Source: Nitrospira sp. (GTDB taxonomy: Bacteria; Nitrospirota; Nitrospiria; Nitrospirales; Nitrospiraceae). Taken from it: a DNA stretch of 64,000 bases. Below are positions 8,500-16,070 of the stretch, piece by piece. A program made the translations under genes and the position numbers. The stretch's first letter is position 1, and each line of letters begins with the position of its first letter. Below the pieces are notes generated by a model. The model saw nothing but the letters and a program-made list of their open reading frames with translations. It ran no database searches and had not been told where the DNA came from. The DNA lies in contig JACOEK010000001.1 of NCBI GenBank assembly GCA_024998595.1, forward strand, positions 186,001 through 250,000, in the 5' to 3' direction.

Positions 8500-8823
8500 A
8501 TGACCACGAACACCGGCAAAAGCCTCCCGACCGTCGCTCGCATTTTTCACGCATTATCTGAGGAGACACGATTACAGATTCTCGAGCACTTAAAAGAAGG
8601 CGAGCAATGTGTGTGCGATCTTACAGGAGTGTTTAAGACCGGGCAGTCACGACTTTCTTTTCATCTCCGAGTGCTGAAAGAGGCGGGCTTAATCCTGGCT
8701 CGACCTGAAGGGCGATGGGTGTATTACTCGCTCAATGCGGACGCGGTTGAAGAACTGCAGGAAGTGGTGAATTCACTCAAAGCGTCATCGTATCGCGCTG
8801 CTAAGCGAGGGTGTTGCCCCTGA
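8500..8823 (+). CDS. arsR: ArsR/SmtB-family arsenic-responsive repressor
   Basis: The protein is 107 residues, the usual ArsR length, with a winged helix-turn-helix: VARIFHALSEETRLQILEHL, then the recognition helix GQSRLSFHLRVLKEAGL and the wing RPEGRWVYYSLN. The metal-binding pair CVC lies in the GEQCVCDL helix, the classical arsenite site. The C-terminus ends in a further CC pair. It should repress the downstream efflux and modification genes until As(III) binds. ATG 8500 is preferred over the upstream in-frame TTG 8464, because the latter coincides with the -35 box. Confidence 0.92.
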   Translation: MTTNTGKSLPTVARIFHALSEETRLQILEHLKEGEQCVCDLTGVFKTGQSRLSFHLRVLKEAGLILARPEGRWVYYSLNADAVEELQEVVNSLKASSYRAAKRGCCP

Positions 8824-8875
8824 CATTTTTTTGCCTTTATTCATCAATATTAATTGATTTTGCGCGATAACTAAT

Positions 8876-9982
8876 ATGGACACCGTTGGAACCCTCGAGC
8901 AGCAGACTCTTCCGACAGAGAAACAGCTTAGTCTTTTCGAACGCTATCTTACCGTCTGGGTGGGGCTCTGTATGGTCGCGGGGGTCGTGTTGGGCAAATC
9001 TATGCCCGGCGTCATTCAGGCAATGCGAGCGATGGAATTGGGGCAGGACAGTCATGTGAATTTCCCCATGGCCGTTCTGATCTGGCTGATGATCACTCCT
9101 ATGATGATGAAAGTAGATTTTCGCGCCGTGGCGAAGGTCGGCCAACGTCCTCAAGGCTTACTGGTCACCCTGTTTGTGAATTGGGTCGTGAAACCATTCT
9201 CTATGGCCCTCTTCGCCTGGATCTTTTTTCGATTCATGTTCTCAGCCTGGATGACATCGGGAGACGCGGATCAGTACATCGCCGGTGCCATCATCCTCGC
9301 CGCCGCCCCCTGCACAGCCATGGTGTTTGTGTGGAGTTATCTCACTGATGGTGATCCTGCCTATACCCTGGTCCAGGTTTCCGTGAACGATTTGATTATG
9401 TTGGTACTGTTTGCGCCTATCGTTGGTCTCCTGGTCAGCGGTGCATCTTCGCTCACTGTGCCGGTTGCTGTACTCGTGTATTCAGTCGTGGGTTTTATTG
9501 TCATTCCGTTGGTATTGGGAGTCCTGATCCGGCAGTGGTTCATCAACCAACGAGGAAAGACGTGGTTTGAGGATACGCTCCTTCCGCAATTTGCTCCTAT
9601 CACCATTGCCGCGCTGCTCGTAACACTGGTCCTGATTTTTGCCTTTCAAGCGGACAATATTCTAGGTAAACCACTACACGTCCTGCTGATTGCGATCCCC
9701 ATACTTCTGCAAGTGTATTTCAATGCGTCCTTGACCTACGGCTTGATGAAATGGTTGAAGGTCCCCTATGCGGTTGCTGCACCTGGAGCGCTGATTGGAG
9801 CAAGCAATTTTTTTGAACTCGCCGTGGCCACGGCAATTGCGTTGTTTGGCCCAGAATCTGGAGCCGCCTTGGCCACAGTCGTGGGTGTGCTCGTCGAAGT
9901 CCCCGTCATGCTGTCCGTGTGTCATATGTGTAACCGTACCCGACATTGGTTTCCTTCGAACGAGGCGACAGCAGTCTCTTGA
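8876..9982 (+). CDS. acr3: ACR3-family arsenite efflux transporter
   Basis: The protein is 368 residues with about ten hydrophobic helices. It matches ACR3 throughout: LSLFERYLTVWVGLCMVAGV at the N-terminus, MMKVDFRAVAKVGQRPQG, and the essential Cys in AAAPCTAMVFVWSYLTDGDP. It exports arsenite across the inner membrane using the proton gradient. The gene follows arsR after 52 nt. No strong ribosome binding site precedes the ATG, so translation may depend on coupling or a weak site. Confidence 0.95.
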   Translation: MDTVGTLEQQTLPTEKQLSLFERYLTVWVGLCMVAGVVLGKSMPGVIQAMRAMELGQDSHVNFPMAVLIWLMITPMMMKVDFRAVAKVGQRPQGLLVTLFVNWVVKPFSMALFAWIFFRFMFSAWMTSGDADQYIAGAIILAAAPCTAMVFVWSYLTDGDPAYTLVQVSVNDLIMLVLFAPIVGLLVSGASSLTVPVAVLVYSVVGFIVIPLVLGVLIRQWFINQRGKTWFEDTLLPQFAPITIAALLVTLVLIFAFQADNILGKPLHVLLIAIPILLQVYFNASLTYGLMKWLKVPYAVAAPGALIGASNFFELAVATAIALFGPESGAALATVVGVLVEVPVMLSVCHMCNRTRHWFPSNEATAVS

Positions 9983-10084
9983 ACGGAACACTCAGATTCG
10001 TCTGGTTAATGAAGTTGTTGATGGAGACCAGCCGGCGATCAGTCGCTCAACTGTTCACCGACTGTTTACAAAAGGAGACTCAAT

Positions 10085-10555
10085 ATGAAGCGATTACATC
10101 TGCATGTCGGCGTAGAGAATCTCAGCGAAGGTATCAGCTTCTACACAGCACTCTTTGGGGTCCCTCCAATGAAGACAAAGCAGGACTATGCGAAGTGGCT
10201 GTTGGATGATCCTCGCGTGAACTTTGCTATCTCGACTCGGGCAAAGAAGGGGGTTGACCACCTGGGCATCCAGGTTGACGAAGAGGCAGAACTGGCAGAG
10301 GTGAGGGAGCGCCTGAAAGCGAAGGATGTCACCCTGACGGATGAGGGTGAAACGATCTGCTGTTACGCACGGTCGGAAAAATCATGGATTCAAGATCCGT
10401 CCGGGATAGCCTGGGAGGCCTATCGGACGATGGAGGATGTTCAACTCTTCTCAGGAGGAGAAGCCTCTGGCGAGGCCGCCTGTTGCACACCGCTGACCAT
10501 GGCGACGCCGAATTGTTGTGAACCATCTGGAAAAACCGCAGGGTGTTGCGACTAA
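10085..10555 (+). CDS. arsI: ArsI-type C-As lyase (VOC-fold dioxygenase)
   Basis: The protein is 156 residues with one VOC/glyoxalase fold. Candidate Fe(II) ligands are a His in LHLHVGVENL, the His in GVDHLGIQVD and the Glu in AWEAY. The vicinal Cys pair in ETICCYARSEKSW is the organoarsenical-binding site of ArsI, which cleaves trivalent methyl- or aryl-arsenicals to As(III). CadI-like proteins share the fold, so cadmium binding is an alternative. The C-terminal 30 residues add three more CC pairs. AAGGAGA precedes the start. Its TAA overlaps the arsC ATG by one base. Confidence 0.85.
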   Translation: MKRLHLHVGVENLSEGISFYTALFGVPPMKTKQDYAKWLLDDPRVNFAISTRAKKGVDHLGIQVDEEAELAEVRERLKAKDVTLTDEGETICCYARSEKSWIQDPSGIAWEAYRTMEDVQLFSGGEASGEAACCTPLTMATPNCCEPSGKTAGCCD

Positions 10556-10992
10556 TGCAGGGCAAACCCATCAACGTATTGGTTCTCTGCACGGGGAATT
10601 CCTGCCGTTCGATCATGGCGGAAACGTTGATCAACGCCCTCCGCCCTGGCCGCTACCGAGCCGTGAGCGCGGGCAGCCATCCGACAGGATATGTGCACCC
10701 GAAATCCATCGAGACGCTGAAGCGACATGGGATCGATCCAGGTCAGCCCCGTAGCAAATCGTGGAATGAATTCGCGAGTGAAACCTTCGATTTGGTGATT
10801 ACGGTATGTGATCAGGCCGCAGGAGAAAGCTGTCCGTTGTTCCAGGGGGCACCCACGAAGATGCATTGGAGTACGCCCGACCCCGCCAAAGCGACTGGAT
10901 CGGGCGCCGAAGTGAATGCTGCCTTCGACGAGGCGTTCCTGATGCTAAAAGCACGCATTGAACAGCTGCCCAACGACCCTCTTAGATTTTAG
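10555..10992 (+). CDS. arsC: arsenate reductase, low-molecular-weight phosphatase type
   Basis: The protein is 145 residues. The P-loop VLCTGNSCRS near the N-terminus is the LMW protein tyrosine phosphatase-like active site CX5R of thioredoxin-linked ArsC. A downstream Cys pair in TVCDQAAGESCP supplies the disulfide relay. It reduces As(V) to As(III) for export by Acr3. ATG 10555 overlaps the arsI stop (TAATG), implying translational coupling. An upstream in-frame GTG at 10543 lies inside arsI and is less likely. Confidence 0.93.
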   Translation: MQGKPINVLVLCTGNSCRSIMAETLINALRPGRYRAVSAGSHPTGYVHPKSIETLKRHGIDPGQPRSKSWNEFASETFDLVITVCDQAAGESCPLFQGAPTKMHWSTPDPAKATGSGAEVNAAFDEAFLMLKARIEQLPNDPLRF

Positions 10993-10993
10993 A

Positions 10994-11152
10994 ATGCTTG
11001 TCCGCTTTCGGTATGCCCATCATCATTCGGAGAGTTTGCGTGCTGGTGTGGAGATCTTGGATCGCGTTCCGGCAGGAGTTAGCACAAATTTAGCACAATC
11101 GGCGTCTCACACTCGTGTCGAGGCCGGTGCTGAAACTGCTGTAAGTCGTTGA
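10994..11152 (+). pseudogene. C-terminal remnant of a tyrosine recombinase
   Basis: Directly after arsC an open frame encodes FRYAHHHSESLRAGVEILDR and then VPAGVSTNLAQSAS before its stop at 11152. RYAHxxxExLRxxVxxLD is the end of phage-type tyrosine recombinases, where the Tyr is the catalytic nucleophile; compare RYAHLAPGHLRDAV in the intact integrase of this window. The rest of the gene is missing. The fragment points at the 3' end of tRNA-fMet 18 nt away, the usual arrangement of an integrase and its attachment site. It looks like the scar of an old integrative element. Confidence 0.6.
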
Positions 11153-11170
11153 AAAAGAAGTTGGGAAGGT

Positions 11171-11247
<77 letters not shown>

Positions 11248-11334
11248 ACCGGATACTAACAGGCGTGTGAAACGAGAGTCAAGGAAGCGGCTAGGAGAAT
11301 TGCATTCGCAAAGCGAGAATGATAAAGCCAGAGC

Positions 11335-12285
11335 ATGCGTATTGTATTCATGGGAACACCTGACTTCGCCGTGCCCTCGTTGGAGGCGTTGCTCAAATCT
11401 GATGATCAGGTCGTTGGTGTGGTGACGCAGCCCGATCGGCCGAAGGGCCGCGGTCAAGAGGTCATTCCTTCCCCGGTGAAAGTTGTGTGCCAGCGCGAGG
11501 GCATTCCTCTGCTCCAGCCGCTGAAGATGAAGGATCCTGCTTTTCTTGACGCATTGCGCGTATGGAAGCCGGATGTGATCGCGGTGACCGCCTTCGGCCG
11601 TATCCTCCCCCCGGTCATTCTGACTTTGCCCCCGCGAGGCTGCATCAACGTGCACGGATCGCTGTTGCCAAAGTATCGCGGGGCAGGTCCGGTGCAATGG
11701 GCCATCATCAGAGGGGAACGGGAAACAGGCATCACGACGATGTTCATGGCTGAAGGCATGGATACCGGCGACATGCTGCTGCGTGAGACCGTGGAGATCC
11801 GTCCTGATGATACCGCCGGCACGCTGGCTCCCCGTCTTGCCGATGTCGGTGGTCGTTTGTTGGTCGAGACCATGCGTCGACTCAAGGCGGGGACGCTCAC
11901 CCCGGAGCGACAGGATGATGCGCAGGCGACCATGGCGCCGCTGCTCAAGAAGGAAGACGGACAGATCGATTGGACCCTGTCAGCGACGGACATCGCAAAC
12001 CGTGTGCGCGGCCTCTCTCCTTGGCCAGGGGCGTTTACATTTGTACACGGCGAGCGGTGGACCCTGTGGCGGGTTGCGATCGGCGAGGAGTTTCCAGCAG
12101 CGAGTCCAGGCACCGTGACGAAAGTGACAAAAGACCGAGTCGAGGTGGCGACAGGGGGTGGAACCATCCACATTCTCGACATTCAGCCATCCAATAGCCG
12201 TCGGATGACGATGGCGCAATACTTGGCAGGTCATCGTTTGACTGAAGGCCTTAGCCTGCAAGCTGTTCCGCCGTCACAGAGCTGA
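11335..12285 (+). CDS. fmt: methionyl-tRNA formyltransferase
   Basis: The protein is 316 residues, the family length. It transfers a formyl group from 10-formyl-THF to initiator Met-tRNA. The catalytic formyl-transferase domain shows HGSLLPKYRGAGPVQWAI (SLLPxYRG signature) and MAEGMDTGDML. A C-terminal OB-fold domain follows from about 205. It starts MRIVFMGTPDFAVPSLEAL, so the first ATG is right. Usually def precedes fmt; here def is absent and rsmB follows after 60 nt. Confidence 0.97.
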   Translation: MRIVFMGTPDFAVPSLEALLKSDDQVVGVVTQPDRPKGRGQEVIPSPVKVVCQREGIPLLQPLKMKDPAFLDALRVWKPDVIAVTAFGRILPPVILTLPPRGCINVHGSLLPKYRGAGPVQWAIIRGERETGITTMFMAEGMDTGDMLLRETVEIRPDDTAGTLAPRLADVGGRLLVETMRRLKAGTLTPERQDDAQATMAPLLKKEDGQIDWTLSATDIANRVRGLSPWPGAFTFVHGERWTLWRVAIGEEFPAASPGTVTKVTKDRVEVATGGGTIHILDIQPSNSRRMTMAQYLAGHRLTEGLSLQAVPPSQS

Positions 12286-12345
12286 CCGAGAGCGGTCACG
12301 CACATTCTCCTTAATACCTTCCAGCGATGAGTATGCCTACTGCCT

Positions 12346-13785
12346 ATGGGAACTGATCCGCAACCAGCACCAGCCGCGCACGCGGTATCTCCCGGGCGAC
12401 ATGCCGCCGTGAAGGCGCTGTTGGCCATCGATCAGGCCGGCCTGTTGGAGGATGACTTGTTCGATCAGGTCTCGTCCAAAGCCGGGCTGGATCTCCGCGA
12501 TCGGGCATTCATGGTGGAACTCGTGCGCGGTGTCTTGCGATATCGCGCGACGCTCGATTGGCGTCTGGGCCTCTTGTCCGACCGGCGCATCGCTAAACTT
12601 CCCACCCTCGTGCAAATCATGTTGCGCCTCGGCGCTTATCAAGTGCTGTATTTGGACCGGGTGCCGGATTCAGCGGCGGTGAACGAATCCGTACAGATGA
12701 CGAAACAGCTTCGCCGGCGCCTGGGGCGAGACTGGAGCGGATTCGTCAATGCCGTGCTCAGGTCCATGCTGCGAGCGTCTCCGCCGGAGTGGCCGGATGT
12801 CACGAAGGGTCCTGTCGAGGCGTTGTCCGTTCGGTACTCCTGCCCGGCGTGGCTGGTGGAGCGTTGGTGTCGACTCTGGGGACCTGAACGTGCCGAATCC
12901 CTGTGCCGAGCCTCAGTAGAAGTGCCACCAATAACGCTTCGCGTAAACCGGCTTCGAACTACGCGGGCGGCGTTATTGACCGCCTTGGGCGCGGCGCAGG
13001 TGGACGCGAGTCCGACGTCGATCAGTGAGGTCGGCATTCAATTGGATCGCACCGCTTCCGTAGCAGACCTGCCCGGATACGCGGCAGGCCATTTTTATGT
13101 CGAGGACGAAGCGGGGCAATTGGTGCCCTTGCTGCTAAATGTGCAGCCGGGACAGCGGGTGTTGGATGCCTGCGCAGCGCCTGGTGGCAAGGCGACGCAT
13201 ATCGCTGCGCTCATGGAGAATCGAGGTGAAATCATCGCGGTAGACCGGGCCGCTATACGTCTTGACCTCGTGATGGACAACTGTCGACGCCTGGGGGTGG
13301 AGATTGTGACACCCATCGTGGGTGATATAAGGCGACTGTTGGGTGGGGAGGCTGCGCCAGGCGAGCAGAGCCTGTCTAGCTCGTCGCTTGAAGTGTGGTC
13401 TCGCCCGTTCGATCGGATTTTACTCGATGCGCCGTGCAGCGGCCTCGGCGTGCTGCGGCGTCATCCAGAAGGCAAGTGGTACAAGACGCCGGAATCCATC
13501 GCGCAACATCGGCAGGTGCAGTTGGAATTGCTCGCCGCGACGAGTCGTCTCTTGCGGCCTGGCGGGGTGTTGGTCTATAGTACCTGCTCGATTGAGCTCG
13601 AAGAAACCGAATCAGTCATCGACGAGTTTTGTCAGTCTCATCGTGAATTTCAGCGCGACTCGATTGCGCCTTGGTTGCCCCCAGCCGGTCTGCCGTTCCT
13701 GACCCCTCGAGGGGACCTATCTACGATGGCCAATATGAATCATATGGATGCGTTTTTTGCCGCCCGTATACGGAGGAGCGAATAA
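12346..13785 (+). CDS. rsmB: 16S rRNA m5C967 methyltransferase
   Basis: The protein is 479 residues. An N-terminal NusB-like RNA-binding domain (about 20-155) is followed by a Rossmann methyltransferase domain. The SAM motif is DACAAPGGKATHIA. The two catalytic Cys lie in DAPCSGLGVLRRHPEGKW (motif IV) and YSTCSIELEE (motif VI). It methylates C967 of 16S rRNA. The stop TAA shares one base with the rpe ATG. The fmt-rsmB-rpe order is a common bacterial arrangement. Confidence 0.95.
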   Translation: MGTDPQPAPAAHAVSPGRHAAVKALLAIDQAGLLEDDLFDQVSSKAGLDLRDRAFMVELVRGVLRYRATLDWRLGLLSDRRIAKLPTLVQIMLRLGAYQVLYLDRVPDSAAVNESVQMTKQLRRRLGRDWSGFVNAVLRSMLRASPPEWPDVTKGPVEALSVRYSCPAWLVERWCRLWGPERAESLCRASVEVPPITLRVNRLRTTRAALLTALGAAQVDASPTSISEVGIQLDRTASVADLPGYAAGHFYVEDEAGQLVPLLLNVQPGQRVLDACAAPGGKATHIAALMENRGEIIAVDRAAIRLDLVMDNCRRLGVEIVTPIVGDIRRLLGGEAAPGEQSLSSSSLEVWSRPFDRILLDAPCSGLGVLRRHPEGKWYKTPESIAQHRQVQLELLAATSRLLRPGGVLVYSTCSIELEETESVIDEFCQSHREFQRDSIAPWLPPAGLPFLTPRGDLSTMANMNHMDAFFAARIRRSE

Positions 13786-14489
13786 TGGCCGGCAGAACCG
13801 TGTGCATCGCCCCGTCCATTCTGTCGGCAGATTTTGCGCGCTTGGCCGAAGAGGTCGCCCGGGTAGAAGAGGCGGGTGCCGACTGGTTGCATGTGGACGT
13901 GATGGATGGTCACTTCGTGCCGAACTTGACGATCGGACCCCCAGTGGTTGAAGCGCTCAGAAAGGTCACCACTCTCCCGCTGGATGTGCATCTGATGATG
14001 ACCAATCCGGATGCGTTCATCGGGGAGTTTGCCGAGGCCGGCGCCGACTACCTCACCGTCCATGTGGAAACCTGTCCCCACTTGCATCGGACCGTGCAGT
14101 TGATCAAGGAGCGCGGGGTGAAGGCGGGGGTCACCTTGAATCCCGCCACACCGGCGATCACCCTGTCCGAAATCGTCTGCGACGCCGATCTCATCCTCAT
14201 CATGTCTGTGAACCCCGGTTTCGGTGGGCAAAAATTCATTCCATCGTCCTTACAAAAGATTGCGAGCGTCCGGGCCATGATCGACCGCACTCACAGCCAC
14301 GCGTTGCTCGAGGTAGACGGGGGCGTGAAACCGGACAATGCGGAGGCCATTCTCGCGGCCGGGGCCGACGTGTTGGTTGCAGGCTCAGCGGTGTTTTCCG
14401 AGCACGACTATGCCGCCGCCATTTCCGCGCTCCGGGCCGGTCATGTACCACCGCCACGGACCAATAGGATTGTAGCCGCTCAGCGATAG
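13785..14489 (+). CDS. rpe: ribulose-phosphate 3-epimerase
   Basis: The protein is 234 residues, a complete TIM barrel. It interconverts ribulose-5-P and xylulose-5-P in the pentose phosphate pathway. Signature stretches are APSILSADFARLAEEV, LHVDVMDGHFVPNLTIGP, DVHLMMTNPD, SVNPGFGGQKFIP and EVDGGVKPDNA, including the metal-binding His/Asp residues. ATG 13785 overlaps the rsmB stop and follows GGAGGAG, so translation is coupled. Confidence 0.97.
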   Translation: MAGRTVCIAPSILSADFARLAEEVARVEEAGADWLHVDVMDGHFVPNLTIGPPVVEALRKVTTLPLDVHLMMTNPDAFIGEFAEAGADYLTVHVETCPHLHRTVQLIKERGVKAGVTLNPATPAITLSEIVCDADLILIMSVNPGFGGQKFIPSSLQKIASVRAMIDRTHSHALLEVDGGVKPDNAEAILAAGADVLVAGSAVFSEHDYAAAISALRAGHVPPPRTNRIVAAQR

Positions 14490-14513
14490 AGGCATCGGAC
14501 CACACCGTTATTC

Positions 14514-16058
14514 ATGGATAACCTTCATCCCCTCGAAAGCAAAGTGCTGCTGGCGTTGGCTCCGCAGCCTGGCTCGCCTTGTACGCTCGATCAACTCGCG
14601 GAATCCACCGGGCTGGAACCCTCGCAGTTGAGTATGGCCGTCGAATGGCTCTTGGCCAAATCCCTGATTGCCGTACACGCTGAAACCGTGGCGTATATCG
14701 CTTCGCTGACTCCGGTCGGTGAGGTGTTTTTCGAGAAGTACGCCCCGATTGAACGCGTGCTGTCGGCGGCGCGGGAAGCCGGGCAGACTGGAAAACGCCT
14801 GACGATTCAGGATATCCAGGCCAAAGAATCGCTCGAACCGTCGGATGTCAGTAAGGCGGTCGGGACCCTGAAGAAAGAGGGATCCATCCTGATCGTGCAG
14901 GGCGGATGTATTGAAAGTACCGGACGGAATAGCGCTACGGCAGAGGCGATGCGCGCCCTGTTGCAGGAGTTGCGGAGCGGGCAGCGGGAGCTACAGACAT
15001 TTGCTGAACCCTTGCGGGCCGTGCTTCAACAGCATGCGGTCAAGCGCGGCAATGCGCGCGAGCCCTTCCGGGTCGATGAACGGGTGACGCGCTCGTTTCT
15101 GCTGACGCCATCCGGCCAGGAGGTGGCAGACCAATTGTCGCGCGACGGCGTGGCGGACGAAGTCTCGCAATTGACGCCCGAACTCCTGAAGGAAGGCGCC
15201 TGGCGAACGAAGCAGTTCCGAAAATATACGATCAGTTTGCGGGCCCCGAGGATCGCGGCCGGGAAACGGCATCCTTACAGGGAGTTTCTGGATCTTGTGA
15301 AACTCAAGCTGGTCAGCATGGGCTTTCAAGAAATGCGCGGAACGCTCGTTGAGACCGAGTTCTGGAATATGGACGCGCTGTTCATGCCGCAGTTTCATCC
15401 CGCGCGGGACATCCACGATGTCTATTTTGTAAAGAATCCGACCCATGCCCGTGACATTGCCGAGCCGTTTCTGACGAACGTGACGCAGGTTCATGAAAGT
15501 GGAACGGGCGCTGGATCGACGGGCTGGGGGTATCAGTTCGATGCCGAACGCGCGAAGCGATTGGTGTTGCGGAGCCAGGGGACTGCGGTCTCTGCGCGTA
15601 GGCTGGCGACGAGCCCGTCCGTGCCGGGAAAGTACTTCTCTATCGCCCGCTGTTTTCGTTATGACCAGGTGGACGCCACCCATGCGACCGATTTTTTTCA
15701 GGTGGAAGGGATCGTCCTGGGCTCGGATATCAACTTCCGGACGTTGTTGGGATTGTTGAATCTCTTCGCCCGCGAAGTGGCGCAGGCCAAGGAAGTGAAA
15801 TTTCTTCCGGCCTATTTCCCTTTCACCGAACCATCAGTCGAGATGCATGTGCGCCATCCGAAGCTGGGTTGGATGGAGTTGGGCGGCGCGGGATTATTCC
15901 GGCCTGAAGTCACGACGCCGCTCGGCGTCTCGGTGCCGGTGATTGCCTGGGGTCTCGGGCTGGATCGCATGGCGATGGTGGCGTTGGGCATTCACGATAT
16001 TCGCGACCTCTTTTCGGCAGATTTGGAATTCATTCGAACCATGCGGGGAAGTTTTTAG
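14514..16058 (+). CDS. pheS: phenylalanyl-tRNA synthetase alpha subunit, archaeal/eukaryotic type
   Basis: The protein is 514 residues, against about 330-350 for the ordinary bacterial alpha subunit. Two N-terminal winged-helix segments (about 1-75 and 95-135, then a third-like region near 190) replace the bacterial coiled coil; this is the archaeal/eukaryotic architecture. The class II core has FWNMDALFMPQFHPARD, motif 2 at YFSIARCFRYDQVDATH, and motif 3 at WGLGLDRMAMVALGIHDIRD, which resembles archaeal enzymes. It charges tRNA-Phe together with the adjacent beta subunit. It starts 25 nt after rpe, so it has been absorbed into a bacterial operon. Confidence 0.92.
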   Translation: MDNLHPLESKVLLALAPQPGSPCTLDQLAESTGLEPSQLSMAVEWLLAKSLIAVHAETVAYIASLTPVGEVFFEKYAPIERVLSAAREAGQTGKRLTIQDIQAKESLEPSDVSKAVGTLKKEGSILIVQGGCIESTGRNSATAEAMRALLQELRSGQRELQTFAEPLRAVLQQHAVKRGNAREPFRVDERVTRSFLLTPSGQEVADQLSRDGVADEVSQLTPELLKEGAWRTKQFRKYTISLRAPRIAAGKRHPYREFLDLVKLKLVSMGFQEMRGTLVETEFWNMDALFMPQFHPARDIHDVYFVKNPTHARDIAEPFLTNVTQVHESGTGAGSTGWGYQFDAERAKRLVLRSQGTAVSARRLATSPSVPGKYFSIARCFRYDQVDATHATDFFQVEGIVLGSDINFRTLLGLLNLFAREVAQAKEVKFLPAYFPFTEPSVEMHVRHPKLGWMELGGAGLFRPEVTTPLGVSVPVIAWGLGLDRMAMVALGIHDIRDLFSADLEFIRTMRGSF

Positions 16059-16070
16059 GACCATCACATC

